Counted from the first letter of the stretch, positions 40,478-51,102 are shown. The stretch: DNA of 64,000 nucleotides from JAIOZK01 sp964468645 (GCA_964468645.1 CAYXUU010000005.1:62001-126000), one strand, 5' to 3'. A program made the numbers and translations. Notes: generated by a model not told the origin, from the letters alone.

Positions 40478-42262
40478 ATGAAAAAATTCCAGTTAATTAT
40501 TCTGATTTTCTATGTATTTGTATCTTTCGGACAGGAGAAGGGATTCAAATCAATCCACCAGGAAGAATCCGATTACTATAACAGTCTTGGATCACTTTCA
40601 ACCAGAGAATACGATTCTATTCAAAACTTTAACCACAAAGAGATTACTGATGACCATGGACTGAAAGCCGGGGGCTGCCATCTGGAATACACAGTGTTCG
40701 GCTACCACCCTTACTGGATGGGTTCTGCCTATCTGAATTATAAATGGAATCTGTTAAGCGACCTTTGTTATTTTTCCTATGAAGTTGATCCAAACACTGG
40801 GGACCCGGTTACTGTTCATGAATGGCTTACTTCACCGGTGATTGATTCCGCACAGGCAAACAATGTTAAAGTACATCTCTGTGTTACTCTTTTCTCGGGT
40901 CATTCAGACTTCTTTGCAGACACCAATGCCCAGAATAACCTTATCCAGAATCTCATCTGGTATGTTGAGCAGAGAAATGCCGATGGTATAAATATGGATT
41001 TTGAAGCTGTATCCTTTTCACTTGCCGATGTTTATATGGAATTTCTCGTTAAGGTTTGCGAACGATTTCATGAAGCTTTGCCGGGTTCTGTTGTCAGTAT
41101 TGCCATGCCTGCTGTTGACTGGAACGGAATGTTTGATATATCCTTATTGAAGAATTATTTCGACCTTTTCATGATCATGGGCTATGATTATTATTGGAAC
41201 GGAAGCAGCCAGGCAGGGCCGATTGCCCCCTTATATTCTTTTACATCCGGATATAATTATAGCCTTTCAAGAACCATATCCTATTATGAGGCCACAGGTA
41301 TGCAGAAAGAAAAGATTGTTCTGGGACTTCCTTACTATGGACGACGCTGGCCAACTGAAAGTAACACCATTCCCGGTAATGCAACAGGAGCCGGAGTAGC
41401 CTATAAATATTCTACGATTAAAAATGACGGTAGTGGAAATTATTCACCTGAAAATCACTACTGGGATCCGGTAAGTTTTTCCGGTTGCTATATCTTTAAT
41501 AACAATGGGTGGTACCAGTGCTTTCTGGAAGAGGTTCATGGCCTGGGTAAAAGATATGATATTGTCAGATTCAGGGAGTATGCCGGTATTGGCATCTGGG
41601 CATTGGGTTATGATAACGGCTATACAGAACTTTGGAACCTTATCAATGAAAAATTAACAAATTGCTGGTTTCAGCCGGTTGATACAGTTTATGATTCCGG
41701 TGGCCCGGAATGGGATTACTATAATAATGAAAGCTACACCATGACGATCAGTACAGGAGGCTTTCTTAACATCGGATTAAACTTTTATTCTTTTCATCTT
41801 GAACCAGAATATGATTCATTATGGATTTACGATGGACCCGATACCTTATATCCCTTAATCGGTGGTTATTCAGGATCAAACATTCCTGCCTATATCGAAA
41901 GCACAGAACCTGTACTGACCCTAAAATTCAAGAGTGATATTGGAGTTACACATACAGGATGGGAGGCGGTTTTCTATGAGCTACCATACAGTGTTGAACA
42001 ACAAACATCACCGGATTGTCGCCTGGAGCTATTCCCTAATCCGGCAAGTTCAGCGTTTGAGGTTAGAAGTTTGGAATTCACCGGTGAGACTGGATGTTTG
42101 GATATTTATGGCATCTCTGGTCATCCTGTTGATAAAATTGAAATAGCTGGCAGGTCTCCTTCAGTCATAGTAAATGTTGAACATTGGAATCATGGGCTAT
42201 ATTTAATCCGGTACACTAATAATAATGGGCAGGGTCAATCAAAAAAAATCCTCATACAATAG
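40478..42262 (+). CDS. T9SS-secreted GH18-family protein with CUB-like domain
   Basis: 594 residues from MKKFQLIIL, with a signal peptide ending SFGQ. A GH18 barrel spans ~70-395 with the motif DGINMDFE (169-176): catalytic Glu176 and Asp174 are kept, but the usual second Asp is Asn172. The second-shell segment MIMGYDYYW and the late strand GIGIWALGYD are typical of GH18. A CUB-like domain follows (~405-515, ending WEAVFYEL), then a sorting tail (LFPNPASSAFEV ... GLYLIRY ... KKILIQ). It probably cleaves chitin- or peptidoglycan-type glycans at the surface. A -7 TAATTTTG lies at 40454. Confidence 0.87.
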   Translation: MKKFQLIILIFYVFVSFGQEKGFKSIHQEESDYYNSLGSLSTREYDSIQNFNHKEITDDHGLKAGGCHLEYTVFGYHPYWMGSAYLNYKWNLLSDLCYFSYEVDPNTGDPVTVHEWLTSPVIDSAQANNVKVHLCVTLFSGHSDFFADTNAQNNLIQNLIWYVEQRNADGINMDFEAVSFSLADVYMEFLVKVCERFHEALPGSVVSIAMPAVDWNGMFDISLLKNYFDLFMIMGYDYYWNGSSQAGPIAPLYSFTSGYNYSLSRTISYYEATGMQKEKIVLGLPYYGRRWPTESNTIPGNATGAGVAYKYSTIKNDGSGNYSPENHYWDPVSFSGCYIFNNNGWYQCFLEEVHGLGKRYDIVRFREYAGIGIWALGYDNGYTELWNLINEKLTNCWFQPVDTVYDSGGPEWDYYNNESYTMTISTGGFLNIGLNFYSFHLEPEYDSLWIYDGPDTLYPLIGGYSGSNIPAYIESTEPVLTLKFKSDIGVTHTGWEAVFYELPYSVEQQTSPDCRLELFPNPASSAFEVRSLEFTGETGCLDIYGISGHPVDKIEIAGRSPSVIVNVEHWNHGLYLIRYTNNNGQGQSKKILIQ

Positions 42263-42326
42263 TCCGGCATATTTGTGTGATTTAGCGTTTTGATTGATGA
42301 ACAATTCCTTTGAAAAGGATTTAAAG

Positions 42327-43208
42327 TTAGAATTTCACAAACTTTTCAATAACTGGTAATAAACTTTCATAAGTTATTTGAACAATATATAAACCTTTGG
42401 GAAGAGAAGAGATATCAACCTGACAGGTACTATTAATTTCAGCCATCTTTTTCATTCCAGTGTTATAAATTATCAATTTATTTATTTTGCTGCCAGGTTT
42501 TGATTTTATTGAAAAGATGGAATTTGCAGGATTTGGATAGATCAATGCATAATTGTTTTGTATTTCATGAATGCCGACAGGTACATTGCATTCCAGGCCT
42601 ATTTCAGGATAATATGATATACCGTCCAGACTGAAGCAATGAAGAATGTGTGAAAAATCCATCATTAAATACAAAGGTTCATCAAGGAATCCATAGTGAT
42701 GACCTATGCCCTCAATAAATTGATTTCCACCCAGATCAAAAGTTTTACGATAATGGTCTTCAACCAAAATGCTATCAATACCTAATACAACAAGGTCGGG
42801 ATGATAGGGTATTGTATCCCCGATTTGCAGGTTATAATCATATAAAAGGGTGTCTTTGTTCTGAAGCTTATCCCAGCGAATAATACTTTGATCAACCTGG
42901 CGGAGGTAAGCGCATGGTACATTCTGGTTATAATTATATGGTTCCTGGTTGCAATAAATATTTGAATCGGAACTGTACCAGTGATGTTCAGTAATCCCTT
43001 TTTTATAAAGTTTTTTATAACTATGAGCATTGATGATTGTATCCCCGTTAAACCAATAATTATACGTGTCAATAACCAGACAGGGATAATAAGTTGCATC
43101 AGTCGCTTCTATTTTCCAGACCGGATAATCATCAAAGTAATTGATTGTTTGTGAAATCACAGGCTTGCCCATGATAATAAAGGATATTATCAGAAATAGA
43201 CTTTTCAT
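42327..43208 (-). CDS. T9SS-secreted hypothetical protein
   Basis: 293 residues from MKSLFLIISFI (six upstream codons discarded), with a signal peptide ending VISQ. The central region is rich in Tyr, Asp and Trp (DYPVWKIEATDATYYPCLVI, YSSDSNIYCNQEPYNYNQ) and unknown to me. The last ~75 residues are a type A sorting domain (YPNPANSIFSI ... KGLYIVQI ... KFVKF). It is convergent with the GH18 gene, 65 bp apart. Confidence 0.8.
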   Translation of the reverse strand: MKSLFLIISFIIMGKPVISQTINYFDDYPVWKIEATDATYYPCLVIDTYNYWFNGDTIINAHSYKKLYKKGITEHHWYSSDSNIYCNQEPYNYNQNVPCAYLRQVDQSIIRWDKLQNKDTLLYDYNLQIGDTIPYHPDLVVLGIDSILVEDHYRKTFDLGGNQFIEGIGHHYGFLDEPLYLMMDFSHILHCFSLDGISYYPEIGLECNVPVGIHEIQNNYALIYPNPANSIFSIKSKPGSKINKLIIYNTGMKKMAEINSTCQVDISSLPKGLYIVQITYESLLPVIEKFVKF

Positions 43209-43311
43209 TGTTTGATTTTGGATCAAATATAGTTAATTTTATTATTAAAAAGAATTATAAACACTTCTTTAACCTGCAGAACATATTTCCAATACAGGGA
43301 ATTATTTATAG

Positions 43312-43319
43312 TACTTTTG
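43312..43319 (+). promoter_or_regulatory. -7 element upstream of mutA
   Basis: TACTTTTG, an exact TAnnTTTG match, 29 bases before the mutA ATG. The -33 region lacks a clear TTG. Confidence 0.5.
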
Positions 43320-43348
43320 CATTCCGTTTAGTATCATAATTATCGAAA

Positions 43349-45244
43349 ATGAAAATACCGGAAATGAAATCAAATGGGCCGAAACTTTTTTTAGACTTCC
43401 CTCCAGTTTCAACAAATGAATGGGAAGAAAAAATATTCAAAGACCTGAAAGGTGCTGATTATGACCGTAAACTGACCTGGAATACAGGTGAAGGCTTCAA
43501 GGTGAAGCCTTACTACAGGAATGAAGATTTAACAGAACTAGGATACCTTGATGTTTTCCCTGGTGACTTCCCATTTGTCCGGGGAGAAAATCTGCTGGGT
43601 AACGAATGGCTTATCCGACAGGATATTAAAGTTGAGGATTACCAGAAGGACAATAAAAAGATCCTGGATATCCTGATGAGAGGGATTAATTCTCTCGGCA
43701 TTATCGTTGATCCTTCAAAAAAACCAGCAATAACTGACATTGAAAAGTTACTGGAGAATGTTTTTGCTGATCAGGTTGAACTGAATTACTGTTGCGGAGA
43801 TTATGCTTTGGAACTTGTTGAAATCACCTTGCAACTTGTTAAGAAATATAATCGCAACCTTGAAAAAATCAGAGGGTCAGTTGCCTTTGATCCACTGGCA
43901 TATTTTACGCTTAACGGAAAATTCAGAAAATCAGAACAGGAAACATTTGATAACTTGGCTAAAATCATTGAAGCTGCCCGGTACCTGCCACACTTCAGCC
44001 CTGTTACGGTTAATGGATCGATATTCAAGAATGCCGGATCAACTATTGTTGAAGAACTTGCATTTACCATGGCCATAGGTAATGATTATCTTCTTCGCCT
44101 AACCGATACAGATCTTACGGTTAATGAAATTGCCCCTTCCATCAGATTCAACTTTGCAGTCGGATCAAACTACTTCATGGAAATTGCGAGGTTGAGAGCT
44201 GCAAGAGTTTTATGGGCTCATATTGTTAATGCTTACGGACCGGATGATGTTGATGTCACAAAAACCTTTATCCATACCGAAACGTCAGACTGGAATATGA
44301 CCATTTATGATCCTTATGTTAATATGCTCCGGACAACAACTGAAGCTATGTCGGCGATCATTGGTGGAATTGATTCCCTGACCGTTAAAGGATATGATGC
44401 TGCATTTGAAACACCAACAGCATTTGCAGAAAGAATTGCACGGAATCAACAGTTGCTATTGAAGGAAGAGTCATATCTTGATAAAGTCGTGGATCCTTCT
44501 GCAGGTTCCTATTATATTGAAAATCTTACCAACTCAATCGTTAACGAAGCCTGGAAACTATTTCTTGAGATTCAGGATAAAGGTGGATACCTTGAAGCCT
44601 TTAAGAAGGGATTTGTTCAGAACATGGTTAAAGAATCCGCCAATGGTAAGGATATGGCTATTGCATCCAGAAAGTTAAGCATTCTGGGCACCAACCAGTA
44701 TCCCAACCCTCAGGAGCATCTGGATAAGGATATCGCATCATTGACATCAAAAAATCAAAAAGAGCCAGAAGGACAGGTAGAAAAACTCATTCCTTACAGG
44801 GGTGCACAGGCATTTGAGGAATTAAGATACCAGACTGATAAATATTCACAGAAGAACAAAAGACCTGTTGTATTTATGCTGACGATGGGTAACCTTGCCA
44901 TGAGAAGGGCCAGGGCTCAGTTCTCCGGTAACTTTTTTGCATGTGCAGGATATGAGATCATTGATAATAATGGTTTTGATACTGTGGAGCAAGGAGTAAA
45001 AGCTGCCCTGGATAGCAATTCTGACATTGTGGTGCTTTGCAGTTCAGATGATGAATATTCATCCATAGCCATTGAAACATATAAGATGCTTAAGGGTAAA
45101 GTAATTGTTGTCGTTGCCGGATATCCGAAAGATATTATAGAAGATCTGAAAGCAAAAGGCATTACCAGATTTATTCATTTAAAAACCAATGTACTTGAAA
45201 CGCTCAAAGAATTTCAAAAGGAACTAAGCATCGATAAACTATGA
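43349..45244 (+). CDS. mutA: Methylmalonyl-CoA mutase small subunit
   Basis: 631 residues, the non-catalytic beta subunit. The barrel half follows the MutB pattern (LRTTTEAMSAIIGGIDSLTV, VDPSAGSYYIENLTN), while the C-terminal domain lacks the B12-binding D-x-H-x-x-G, as expected for MutA. It forms a heterodimer with MutB, which interconverts succinyl-CoA and methylmalonyl-CoA for propionate production or use. An 80-bp spacer carrying a fragment of the CTTTGCGG-type dispersed repeat separates it from mutB. Confidence 0.95.
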   Translation: MKIPEMKSNGPKLFLDFPPVSTNEWEEKIFKDLKGADYDRKLTWNTGEGFKVKPYYRNEDLTELGYLDVFPGDFPFVRGENLLGNEWLIRQDIKVEDYQKDNKKILDILMRGINSLGIIVDPSKKPAITDIEKLLENVFADQVELNYCCGDYALELVEITLQLVKKYNRNLEKIRGSVAFDPLAYFTLNGKFRKSEQETFDNLAKIIEAARYLPHFSPVTVNGSIFKNAGSTIVEELAFTMAIGNDYLLRLTDTDLTVNEIAPSIRFNFAVGSNYFMEIARLRAARVLWAHIVNAYGPDDVDVTKTFIHTETSDWNMTIYDPYVNMLRTTTEAMSAIIGGIDSLTVKGYDAAFETPTAFAERIARNQQLLLKEESYLDKVVDPSAGSYYIENLTNSIVNEAWKLFLEIQDKGGYLEAFKKGFVQNMVKESANGKDMAIASRKLSILGTNQYPNPQEHLDKDIASLTSKNQKEPEGQVEKLIPYRGAQAFEELRYQTDKYSQKNKRPVVFMLTMGNLAMRRARAQFSGNFFACAGYEIIDNNGFDTVEQGVKAALDSNSDIVVLCSSDDEYSSIAIETYKMLKGKVIVVVAGYPKDIIEDLKAKGITRFIHLKTNVLETLKEFQKELSIDKL

Positions 45245-45324
45245 TATTTAACTGAAAGACCAGCATTAAAGCTCGAATTAATTTCGCGTTTCTTTGCGGA
45301 CTTAACGGTAAAAAACACTATATT

Positions 45325-47484
45325 ATGAAACCGAACTTTAAAAATATAAACATACATAGATCACCAGAACCTACCTTGTCTGTTAAGGATTGGGAGAAGG
45401 TGAATAAAATCACAGATGACTGGCATACCCCATCATTAATCCCGGTTAAACCGGTATTTACAAAGGAGGATCTCAATGGAATGGAACACCTGGATTATGC
45501 TGCCGGGATTCCGCCGTATCCCAGGGGCCCATATTCGACCATGTTTGTCACCCGCCCATGGACTATCAGGCAATATGCCGGATTCTCAACAGCCGAGGAG
45601 TCGAATGCATTTTACAGGAGAAACCTTGCGGCCGGACAGAAAGGCCTTTCAGTTGCTTTTGACCTGGCCACACACAGGGGTTACGATTCAGATCATGAAA
45701 GGGTAGTTGGTGATGTTGGCAAAGCTGGAGTAGCTATTGATTCCATTCTCGATATGGAGATCCTGTTCGATGAAATTCCATTGAACAAAATGTCGGTTTC
45801 CATGACCATGAATGGCGCTGTATTACCTATTTTGGCTTTTTACATTGTCGCTGGCTTGGAACAGGGGGCAAAACTTGAAGAACTGAGCGGCACAATACAG
45901 AATGATATTCTTAAGGAATTTATGGTCAGGAATACTTATATCTATCCACCCATCCCTTCGATGAGGATCATTGCCGATATCTTTAAATTTACCTCTGAGA
46001 AAATGCCGAAGTTCAATTCCATCAGTGTGAGTGGCTATCATATGCAGGAAGCAGGAGCTACTCCGGATATAGAACTTGCATACACCCTGGCAGATGGCCT
46101 GGAGTATTTAAGAACAGGTGTAAATACAGGGCTTGATATAGATGCTTTTGCGCCAAGGATCTCCTTTTTTTGGGGTGTCGGCATGAATCATTTCATGGAA
46201 ATCGCAAAGATGCGGGCAGCAAGGATGTTATGGGCAAAACTGGTAAAACAATTCAATCCGAAGAATCCAAAATCGATGGCATTGCGGACTCATTGCCAGA
46301 CATCGGGCTGGAGCCTTACTGAGCAGGACCCCTTTAATAATGTGGCACGAACCTGTATTGAAGCTATGGCTGCTGCCCTCGGCCATACACAATCCTTGCA
46401 TACCAATGCCCTTGATGAGGCCATAGCCCTTCCTACTGATTTCTCTGCCCGGATTGCCCGAAATACCCAGATCTATATCCAGGAAGAGACTGAAATATGC
46501 AGGACGGTTGATCCATGGGCCGGTTCTTATTATGTTGAATACCTTACCGACAGGATTGCTCATCGTGCCTGGGAACATATCCAAGAAGTTGAAGAGTTGG
46601 GTGGAATGGCCAAAGCTATCGAAACCGGATTACCCAAGATGAGGATCGAAGAGGCATCTGCCAGGAAACAGGCAAGGATAGATTCACATAAGGAAACCAT
46701 CGTAGGTGTAAACAAATATAAACTTGAAAAGGAAGATCCGATTGAGATCCTTGAGGTTGACAACACAGCAGTACGTGAATCGCAAATAATAAGATTGAAA
46801 AAACTGAAAGCTGAACGAAATAGCGAAGAAGTTCAAAAGGCACTTGAGGCTATTGCTGAAGCCTGCCGAACAGGTGAGGGTAATTTGCTGGAACTTGCTG
46901 TTGAAGCTGCAAGGAAAAGGGCTACACTGGGAGAGATATCATTTGCCTGTGAAAAAATATTCGGAAGATATAAAGCTGTGATAAGAACTATATCAGGAGT
47001 ATATTCTGCTGAAGCAAAGCATAACAAAGAATTTGCAAAAGCATGTGAACTTGCTGATAGGTTTGCTGAGATGGAGGGACGGCGCCCACGAATCATGATC
47101 GCAAAAATGGGTCAGGATGGCCACGACAGGGGAGAAAAGGTTGTTGCTACAGGCTTTGCCGATATTGGTTTTGATGTTGATATCGGACCTCTATTCCAGA
47201 CCCCGGCTGAAGCTGCACTGCAGGCCGTTGAAAATGATGTGCATATACTGGGTGTTTCCAGCCTTGCTGCCGGTCATAAGACTCTTGTTCCACAGGTTAT
47301 TGAAGAATTGAAAAAGCTTGGAAGGGAAGACATCATGGTTATTGTTGGTGGTGTGATCCCACACCAGGATTACGACTTTCTTTATAAAGCAGGTGCTGTT
47401 GCCATTTTCGGACCGGGAACCGTTATTGCCGAAGCCGGGATTAAGTTGCTTGAGATTTTAATTGAAGCTAAAGAAGAGCAGTAA
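45325..47484 (+). CDS. mutB: Methylmalonyl-CoA mutase large, catalytic subunit
   Basis: 719 residues. The N-terminal TIM barrel holds the CoA channel (YPRGPYSTMFVTRPWTIRQY) and RTHCQTSGWSLTEQDPFNN. The C-terminal cobalamin domain has KMGQDGHDRGEKV with the axial His, SSLAAGHKTL and VGGVIPHQDY. It performs the adenosylcobalamin-dependent rearrangement of methylmalonyl-CoA. Length and order are canonical. The MeaB-type chaperone and epimerase are not in the window. Confidence 0.97.
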   Translation: MKPNFKNINIHRSPEPTLSVKDWEKVNKITDDWHTPSLIPVKPVFTKEDLNGMEHLDYAAGIPPYPRGPYSTMFVTRPWTIRQYAGFSTAEESNAFYRRNLAAGQKGLSVAFDLATHRGYDSDHERVVGDVGKAGVAIDSILDMEILFDEIPLNKMSVSMTMNGAVLPILAFYIVAGLEQGAKLEELSGTIQNDILKEFMVRNTYIYPPIPSMRIIADIFKFTSEKMPKFNSISVSGYHMQEAGATPDIELAYTLADGLEYLRTGVNTGLDIDAFAPRISFFWGVGMNHFMEIAKMRAARMLWAKLVKQFNPKNPKSMALRTHCQTSGWSLTEQDPFNNVARTCIEAMAAALGHTQSLHTNALDEAIALPTDFSARIARNTQIYIQEETEICRTVDPWAGSYYVEYLTDRIAHRAWEHIQEVEELGGMAKAIETGLPKMRIEEASARKQARIDSHKETIVGVNKYKLEKEDPIEILEVDNTAVRESQIIRLKKLKAERNSEEVQKALEAIAEACRTGEGNLLELAVEAARKRATLGEISFACEKIFGRYKAVIRTISGVYSAEAKHNKEFAKACELADRFAEMEGRRPRIMIAKMGQDGHDRGEKVVATGFADIGFDVDIGPLFQTPAEAALQAVENDVHILGVSSLAAGHKTLVPQVIEELKKLGREDIMVIVGGVIPHQDYDFLYKAGAVAIFGPGTVIAEAGIKLLEILIEAKEEQ

Positions 47485-47649
47485 CATTGGGCGATCAGCT
47501 TTGCTGAGCTTGGCTTCGTCTCGGTTGTCGATTTTGGATGGTTTATGTTCAATTTGATTTCACGGTTTCACGGATTCCCGATGAGCCGATATTTGAAGTT
47601 GCTGATTACATCGTAAATCGTAAAAGCGCCAATTCACAAAATCATCCAA

Positions 47650-49269
47650 TCATTTAGCCGGTTCCCATTCTGCAAAATGGTCTATCACAACATTGGTTTT
47701 GGGCTCGGTGCTATAAAACTCATTGGAGTTATAAGTCCAGGTCATGGTTTCCGAACCACCACCGCTTTCAGTTGTAATTAAAAATCTGTTGGCCAGATGG
47801 CCAAAGTACTTGGCCTGCATTCTGGGCGATTCCCTGTCCCCACCGCTGGGATCGACCGGTATCCATCCAAAGTTGGGGAGATATACTTCTACCCAGCGGT
47901 GATAAACATCATCCATGCTTGCATAATCACCACGGATCACCACAGAACCAACATACCTGGCAGGTAAACCAGCAGCCCGACACATCGCAATGTAAACGAA
48001 AGAATACTCTGAACAGGAGCCGTTACCACGGGCCAGGACCGTTGGGGCCGTATTCCATCCCCCTGCCATTTCATAATACATTTTATCCATCAGGTAATCA
48101 TAAATTCCCCGGGCAATCCAATATGGATTCTTTTCATCTCCGATAGCTTCATTTAATGCATTTTGAATGACAGGATGGTCATATTGGTATTTTTCATGGT
48201 TCTCAAGAAATTTGCCGGTGATATCTGAAGGTATATCATCAAGACTGCCAACTTCATCAGGATAGATAAAATAATTAACATCATAGGTAGTTACCTGCAC
48301 CTTCATTTCAGTGTTTTCCGATTCAAGCGGTTTAATATTTCTGTAATGAAAGTATGCTGTTTCAAGCCCCCATTTATCGGTATTAAAACCTGATGGTATT
48401 GGAGAGAAAACCGGCTTTGTAAGTAATTTCTGGTTTGGCCTGTCAACAGGAATACCAAAATATACATCAGCAGTAAGGACTTTACCGGGACCAAAGTTTA
48501 CGATCTTATGTGTAAAAGTTACCTCTGAAGTAACTTCCTGGCTTTGTTTGTGTTTTACACCATCCCTGATTCTTAGCTGATATATTTCATCATTTTGATA
48601 ATCTACTGCCCAAAGTGAATTACCATCAAAGCACAGCCCTCTGGTGAAGGGGCCGGGTGCATCAAATACGATAAGCACATCACCAGTATTTGGCTCAACC
48701 ATATAGATTTCATTATAGTTCCGGTCTGAAACCCATAAATAGATGCCATCAAAAGTAATTCCCCTGCAATCACTACCGGGAGCTTTCAACGTTCTTATGG
48801 TGGTTCCATCTTCCGGGCTGAATTGTATTAACTCATCAGCCCTGTTATCAACACACCAGAGGTACTTTCCATCCCAGGTTAATCCACGGGGTGTAGATGT
48901 TGGAGCAGACAGGGTAAGAAGTATATCACCTGATTCGGGATCTATACGGTATATTTTACCATTATAATTCTCGGAAAGGGGTAAGCCACCTTTAACATCG
49001 GCATTCCAAAGTGCCTCACCATCCCAGGCAAGGCCCATTGGCCAGTATCCCGGTGCGGGTAATTGTTTTATAACTTTGCCATTCTCCTGATCAATACAAT
49101 ATAGCAATTCTGTTTTACGGTCAGCAAGCCAGATGTTTTTACCATCGTATGTCATTCCTGTTGGAAAATCACCGGGTGTTTTGAAAGATTTAATGACTTC
49201 GCCTGTATAGCTGAATGCAACGCTATTAATTCCAAAGGCAAGGATTATAATTACAAATATTCTTTTCAT
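47650..49269 (-). CDS. Secreted beta-propeller plus transglutaminase-like protein
   Basis: 539 residues with a signal peptide (to about residue 20). Residues ~25-235 are a propeller built of ~42-residue repeats (APGYWPMGLAWDGEALWNAD, STPRGLTWDGKYLWCVDN, DCRGITFDGIYLWVSDR). Residues ~400-500 are a transglutaminase-like cysteine-protease fold: GSCSEYSFVYIAMCRAAGLP (Cys), DVYHRWVEVYLP (His) and GWIPVDPS (Asp). The catalytic triad appears complete. A role in cleaving or crosslinking extracellular peptides is likely; the substrate is unknown. No T9SS tail is seen. Confidence 0.85.
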   Translation of the reverse strand: MKRIFVIIILAFGINSVAFSYTGEVIKSFKTPGDFPTGMTYDGKNIWLADRKTELLYCIDQENGKVIKQLPAPGYWPMGLAWDGEALWNADVKGGLPLSENYNGKIYRIDPESGDILLTLSAPTSTPRGLTWDGKYLWCVDNRADELIQFSPEDGTTIRTLKAPGSDCRGITFDGIYLWVSDRNYNEIYMVEPNTGDVLIVFDAPGPFTRGLCFDGNSLWAVDYQNDEIYQLRIRDGVKHKQSQEVTSEVTFTHKIVNFGPGKVLTADVYFGIPVDRPNQKLLTKPVFSPIPSGFNTDKWGLETAYFHYRNIKPLESENTEMKVQVTTYDVNYFIYPDEVGSLDDIPSDITGKFLENHEKYQYDHPVIQNALNEAIGDEKNPYWIARGIYDYLMDKMYYEMAGGWNTAPTVLARGNGSCSEYSFVYIAMCRAAGLPARYVGSVVIRGDYASMDDVYHRWVEVYLPNFGWIPVDPSGGDRESPRMQAKYFGHLANRFLITTESGGGSETMTWTYNSNEFYSTEPKTNVVIDHFAEWEPAK

Positions 49270-49383
49270 GATTCACAAATTTATAATAACCTGATCTGTC
49301 AAATGTAAAAAAATATTACATGCAGAGAGAAGAATTTTGAACTTCAAATCGGATACTTTAAACACCAAACATTGAACGCTGGT

Positions 49384-50100
49384 CTATTCATCAAGGTTGG
49401 GTTGAATCAACAGGGTTTTGGTACCCAGCTCAAGTGCCGTAAGGTTACCGAAGCCATGACGGGCATCAAGATATACGCCATTATCAAGTGCGATAAAATC
49501 GTAATTATCAGACTGTATGGTCATATAAAGAAACTCAAGGCTTACAGGGACATGACCATGAATAACGGATTTATTATTTATTTTTTCGGTTTTGACATTA
49601 TAATCCCTGACCCACAGCATTGCTGTTTTATCAGCAAAGGGATCGTCAATACCAAAATTGAATCCGGCATGGACAAGGATATAATCTTCAAGTTGAATAT
49701 AATATTCCAGTTTTCGCATCCAGTCGATATATTCAACTGGAAAACTCCTTACATTTCTGGCGCCGAAACTTTTGAGTGTTTGCTTGCCACCATAAGCCAT
49801 CCATTCCTTTTTTATAAGGTTTCGGGATTTAATGCCAAGAAAACTTCCTCCACTCACTGCTTCATCATATGCCCTGATACAATAGTCTTCATGGTTTCCG
49901 AGGAGCAACTTTAAATTATATCCTTCATCCTGTAGCTTACGCAAATAATCGATGACCTTTTTGGAATCAGGGCCCCTGTCAATATAATCACCCAGAAAGA
50001 ACAAAACATCATCCTTAGCAGGTTGAACCTGTTGCTCAACAAGTGCTTTCAGGGTTTTGTAATGACCATGTATGTCGGGGATGACCCATTGTTTGCCCAT
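49384..50100 (-). CDS. Serine/threonine-type metallophosphoesterase
   Basis: 238 residues with the phosphoesterase metal motifs PDIHGH, GDYIDRGPDS and LLGNHEDY, and later His in LVHAGFNFG and VIHGHVPV. It belongs to the PPP/ApaH-like superfamily that removes phosphate from proteins or dinucleotides. A -7 TAATTTTG (minus strand, 50129-50136) lies 29 bases upstream of the start. Its transcription unit seems independent of gpmA. Confidence 0.9.
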   Translation of the reverse strand: MGKQWVIPDIHGHYKTLKALVEQQVQPAKDDVLFFLGDYIDRGPDSKKVIDYLRKLQDEGYNLKLLLGNHEDYCIRAYDEAVSGGSFLGIKSRNLIKKEWMAYGGKQTLKSFGARNVRSFPVEYIDWMRKLEYYIQLEDYILVHAGFNFGIDDPFADKTAMLWVRDYNVKTEKINNKSVIHGHVPVSLEFLYMTIQSDNYDFIALDNGVYLDARHGFGNLTALELGTKTLLIQPNLDE

Positions 50101-50182
50101 ACGTAATTAGTTGAGATATAATAGTTAGCAAAATTAGTAAAAATCAACGATTCTAAATTATGAGATTGTAATAATAAACGGA

Positions 50183-50929
50183 TTATTTTTTCTTTGCCTG
50201 GTTAGCGACCTGCTCCATAAGTTTTTTAATTTCTTCAGGATCACCTATAAAATAGTCTTTAAGCAGGTTTAGGTCTTGATCAAATTCAAAAACATATGGA
50301 ACGCCGGTTGGAATATTGAATTCAAGAATATCCTCTTCCGACATATTTTTAAGATACTTCACCACAGCCCTCAGACTGTTTCCATGTGCTGAAACCAGAA
50401 CTTCGCTGTTTTCAAGTAAAGCAGGAGCAATATCATCCTGCCAGTACGGGAGCATTCTGTCAACCACATCACTGAGTGCTTCGGTAAGCGGAATGTCATT
50501 AGGATCAAGTGCAGCATATCGTTGATCGTTTAAAGGACTTCTCTTGTCTTCTTTTTCAAGTGGAGGAGGAGGGGTGCTGTAACTTCTTCTCCAGAGATGT
50601 ACCTGTTCAGCTCCATACTCTTCAGCCATCTCTATTTTGTTTAACCCCTGCAGCATGCCGTAATGTTTTTCATTCAGGCGCCAGCTTTTCTTTACAGGCA
50701 ACCACATCAGATCCATTTCTTCTAGGATCAGCCACAGCGTTTTTATTGCACGGGTTAAGTATGAGGTATAGGCGATTTTAAAGTTAAATCCTTCTTCCTT
50801 CAGGATTCTACCGGCCTTAGTTGCTTCTGTTATACCTTTTTCAGATAATCCTACATCAGTCCAGCCAGTAAAACGATTTGCTTTATTCCATAAGCTTTCA
50901 CCGTGACGTACCAGTACGAGTTTCAACAT
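50183..50929 (-). CDS. gpmA: 2,3-bisphosphoglycerate-dependent phosphoglycerate mutase
   Basis: 248 residues, the usual length. The phosphohistidine motif LVRHGESLWN, then GWTDVGLSEKG, the substrate-binding RRSYSTPPPPL and the second His in VSAHGNSLRA are all present. It interconverts 3- and 2-phosphoglycerate in glycolysis. A -7 TAATTTTG on the minus strand (50946-50953) precedes the start by 17 bases. Confidence 0.96.
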   Translation of the reverse strand: MLKLVLVRHGESLWNKANRFTGWTDVGLSEKGITEATKAGRILKEEGFNFKIAYTSYLTRAIKTLWLILEEMDLMWLPVKKSWRLNEKHYGMLQGLNKIEMAEEYGAEQVHLWRRSYSTPPPPLEKEDKRSPLNDQRYAALDPNDIPLTEALSDVVDRMLPYWQDDIAPALLENSEVLVSAHGNSLRAVVKYLKNMSEEDILEFNIPTGVPYVFEFDQDLNLLKDYFIGDPEEIKKLMEQVANQAKKK

Positions 50930-51102
50930 AATTTAAAAATTTTTACAAAATTAGTAATTAAAGATAAACTGAAAATAATTGTGAAAAATGTTTGGGCCAA
51001 TCATTGTGGTGATGCAGGAAATAAGATTAAATGAAAAAATGTTAACCCTTAATTGAATATCTGCCGTAGAATGTATAAATTCGTTTATCCAAAATAAATT
51101 CT

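Noticed and set aside
43349..45244. mutA as a broken mutB lacking its B12 site.
   Set aside because: Absence of the D-x-H-x-x-G motif is normal for the small subunit; length and gene order are canonical.
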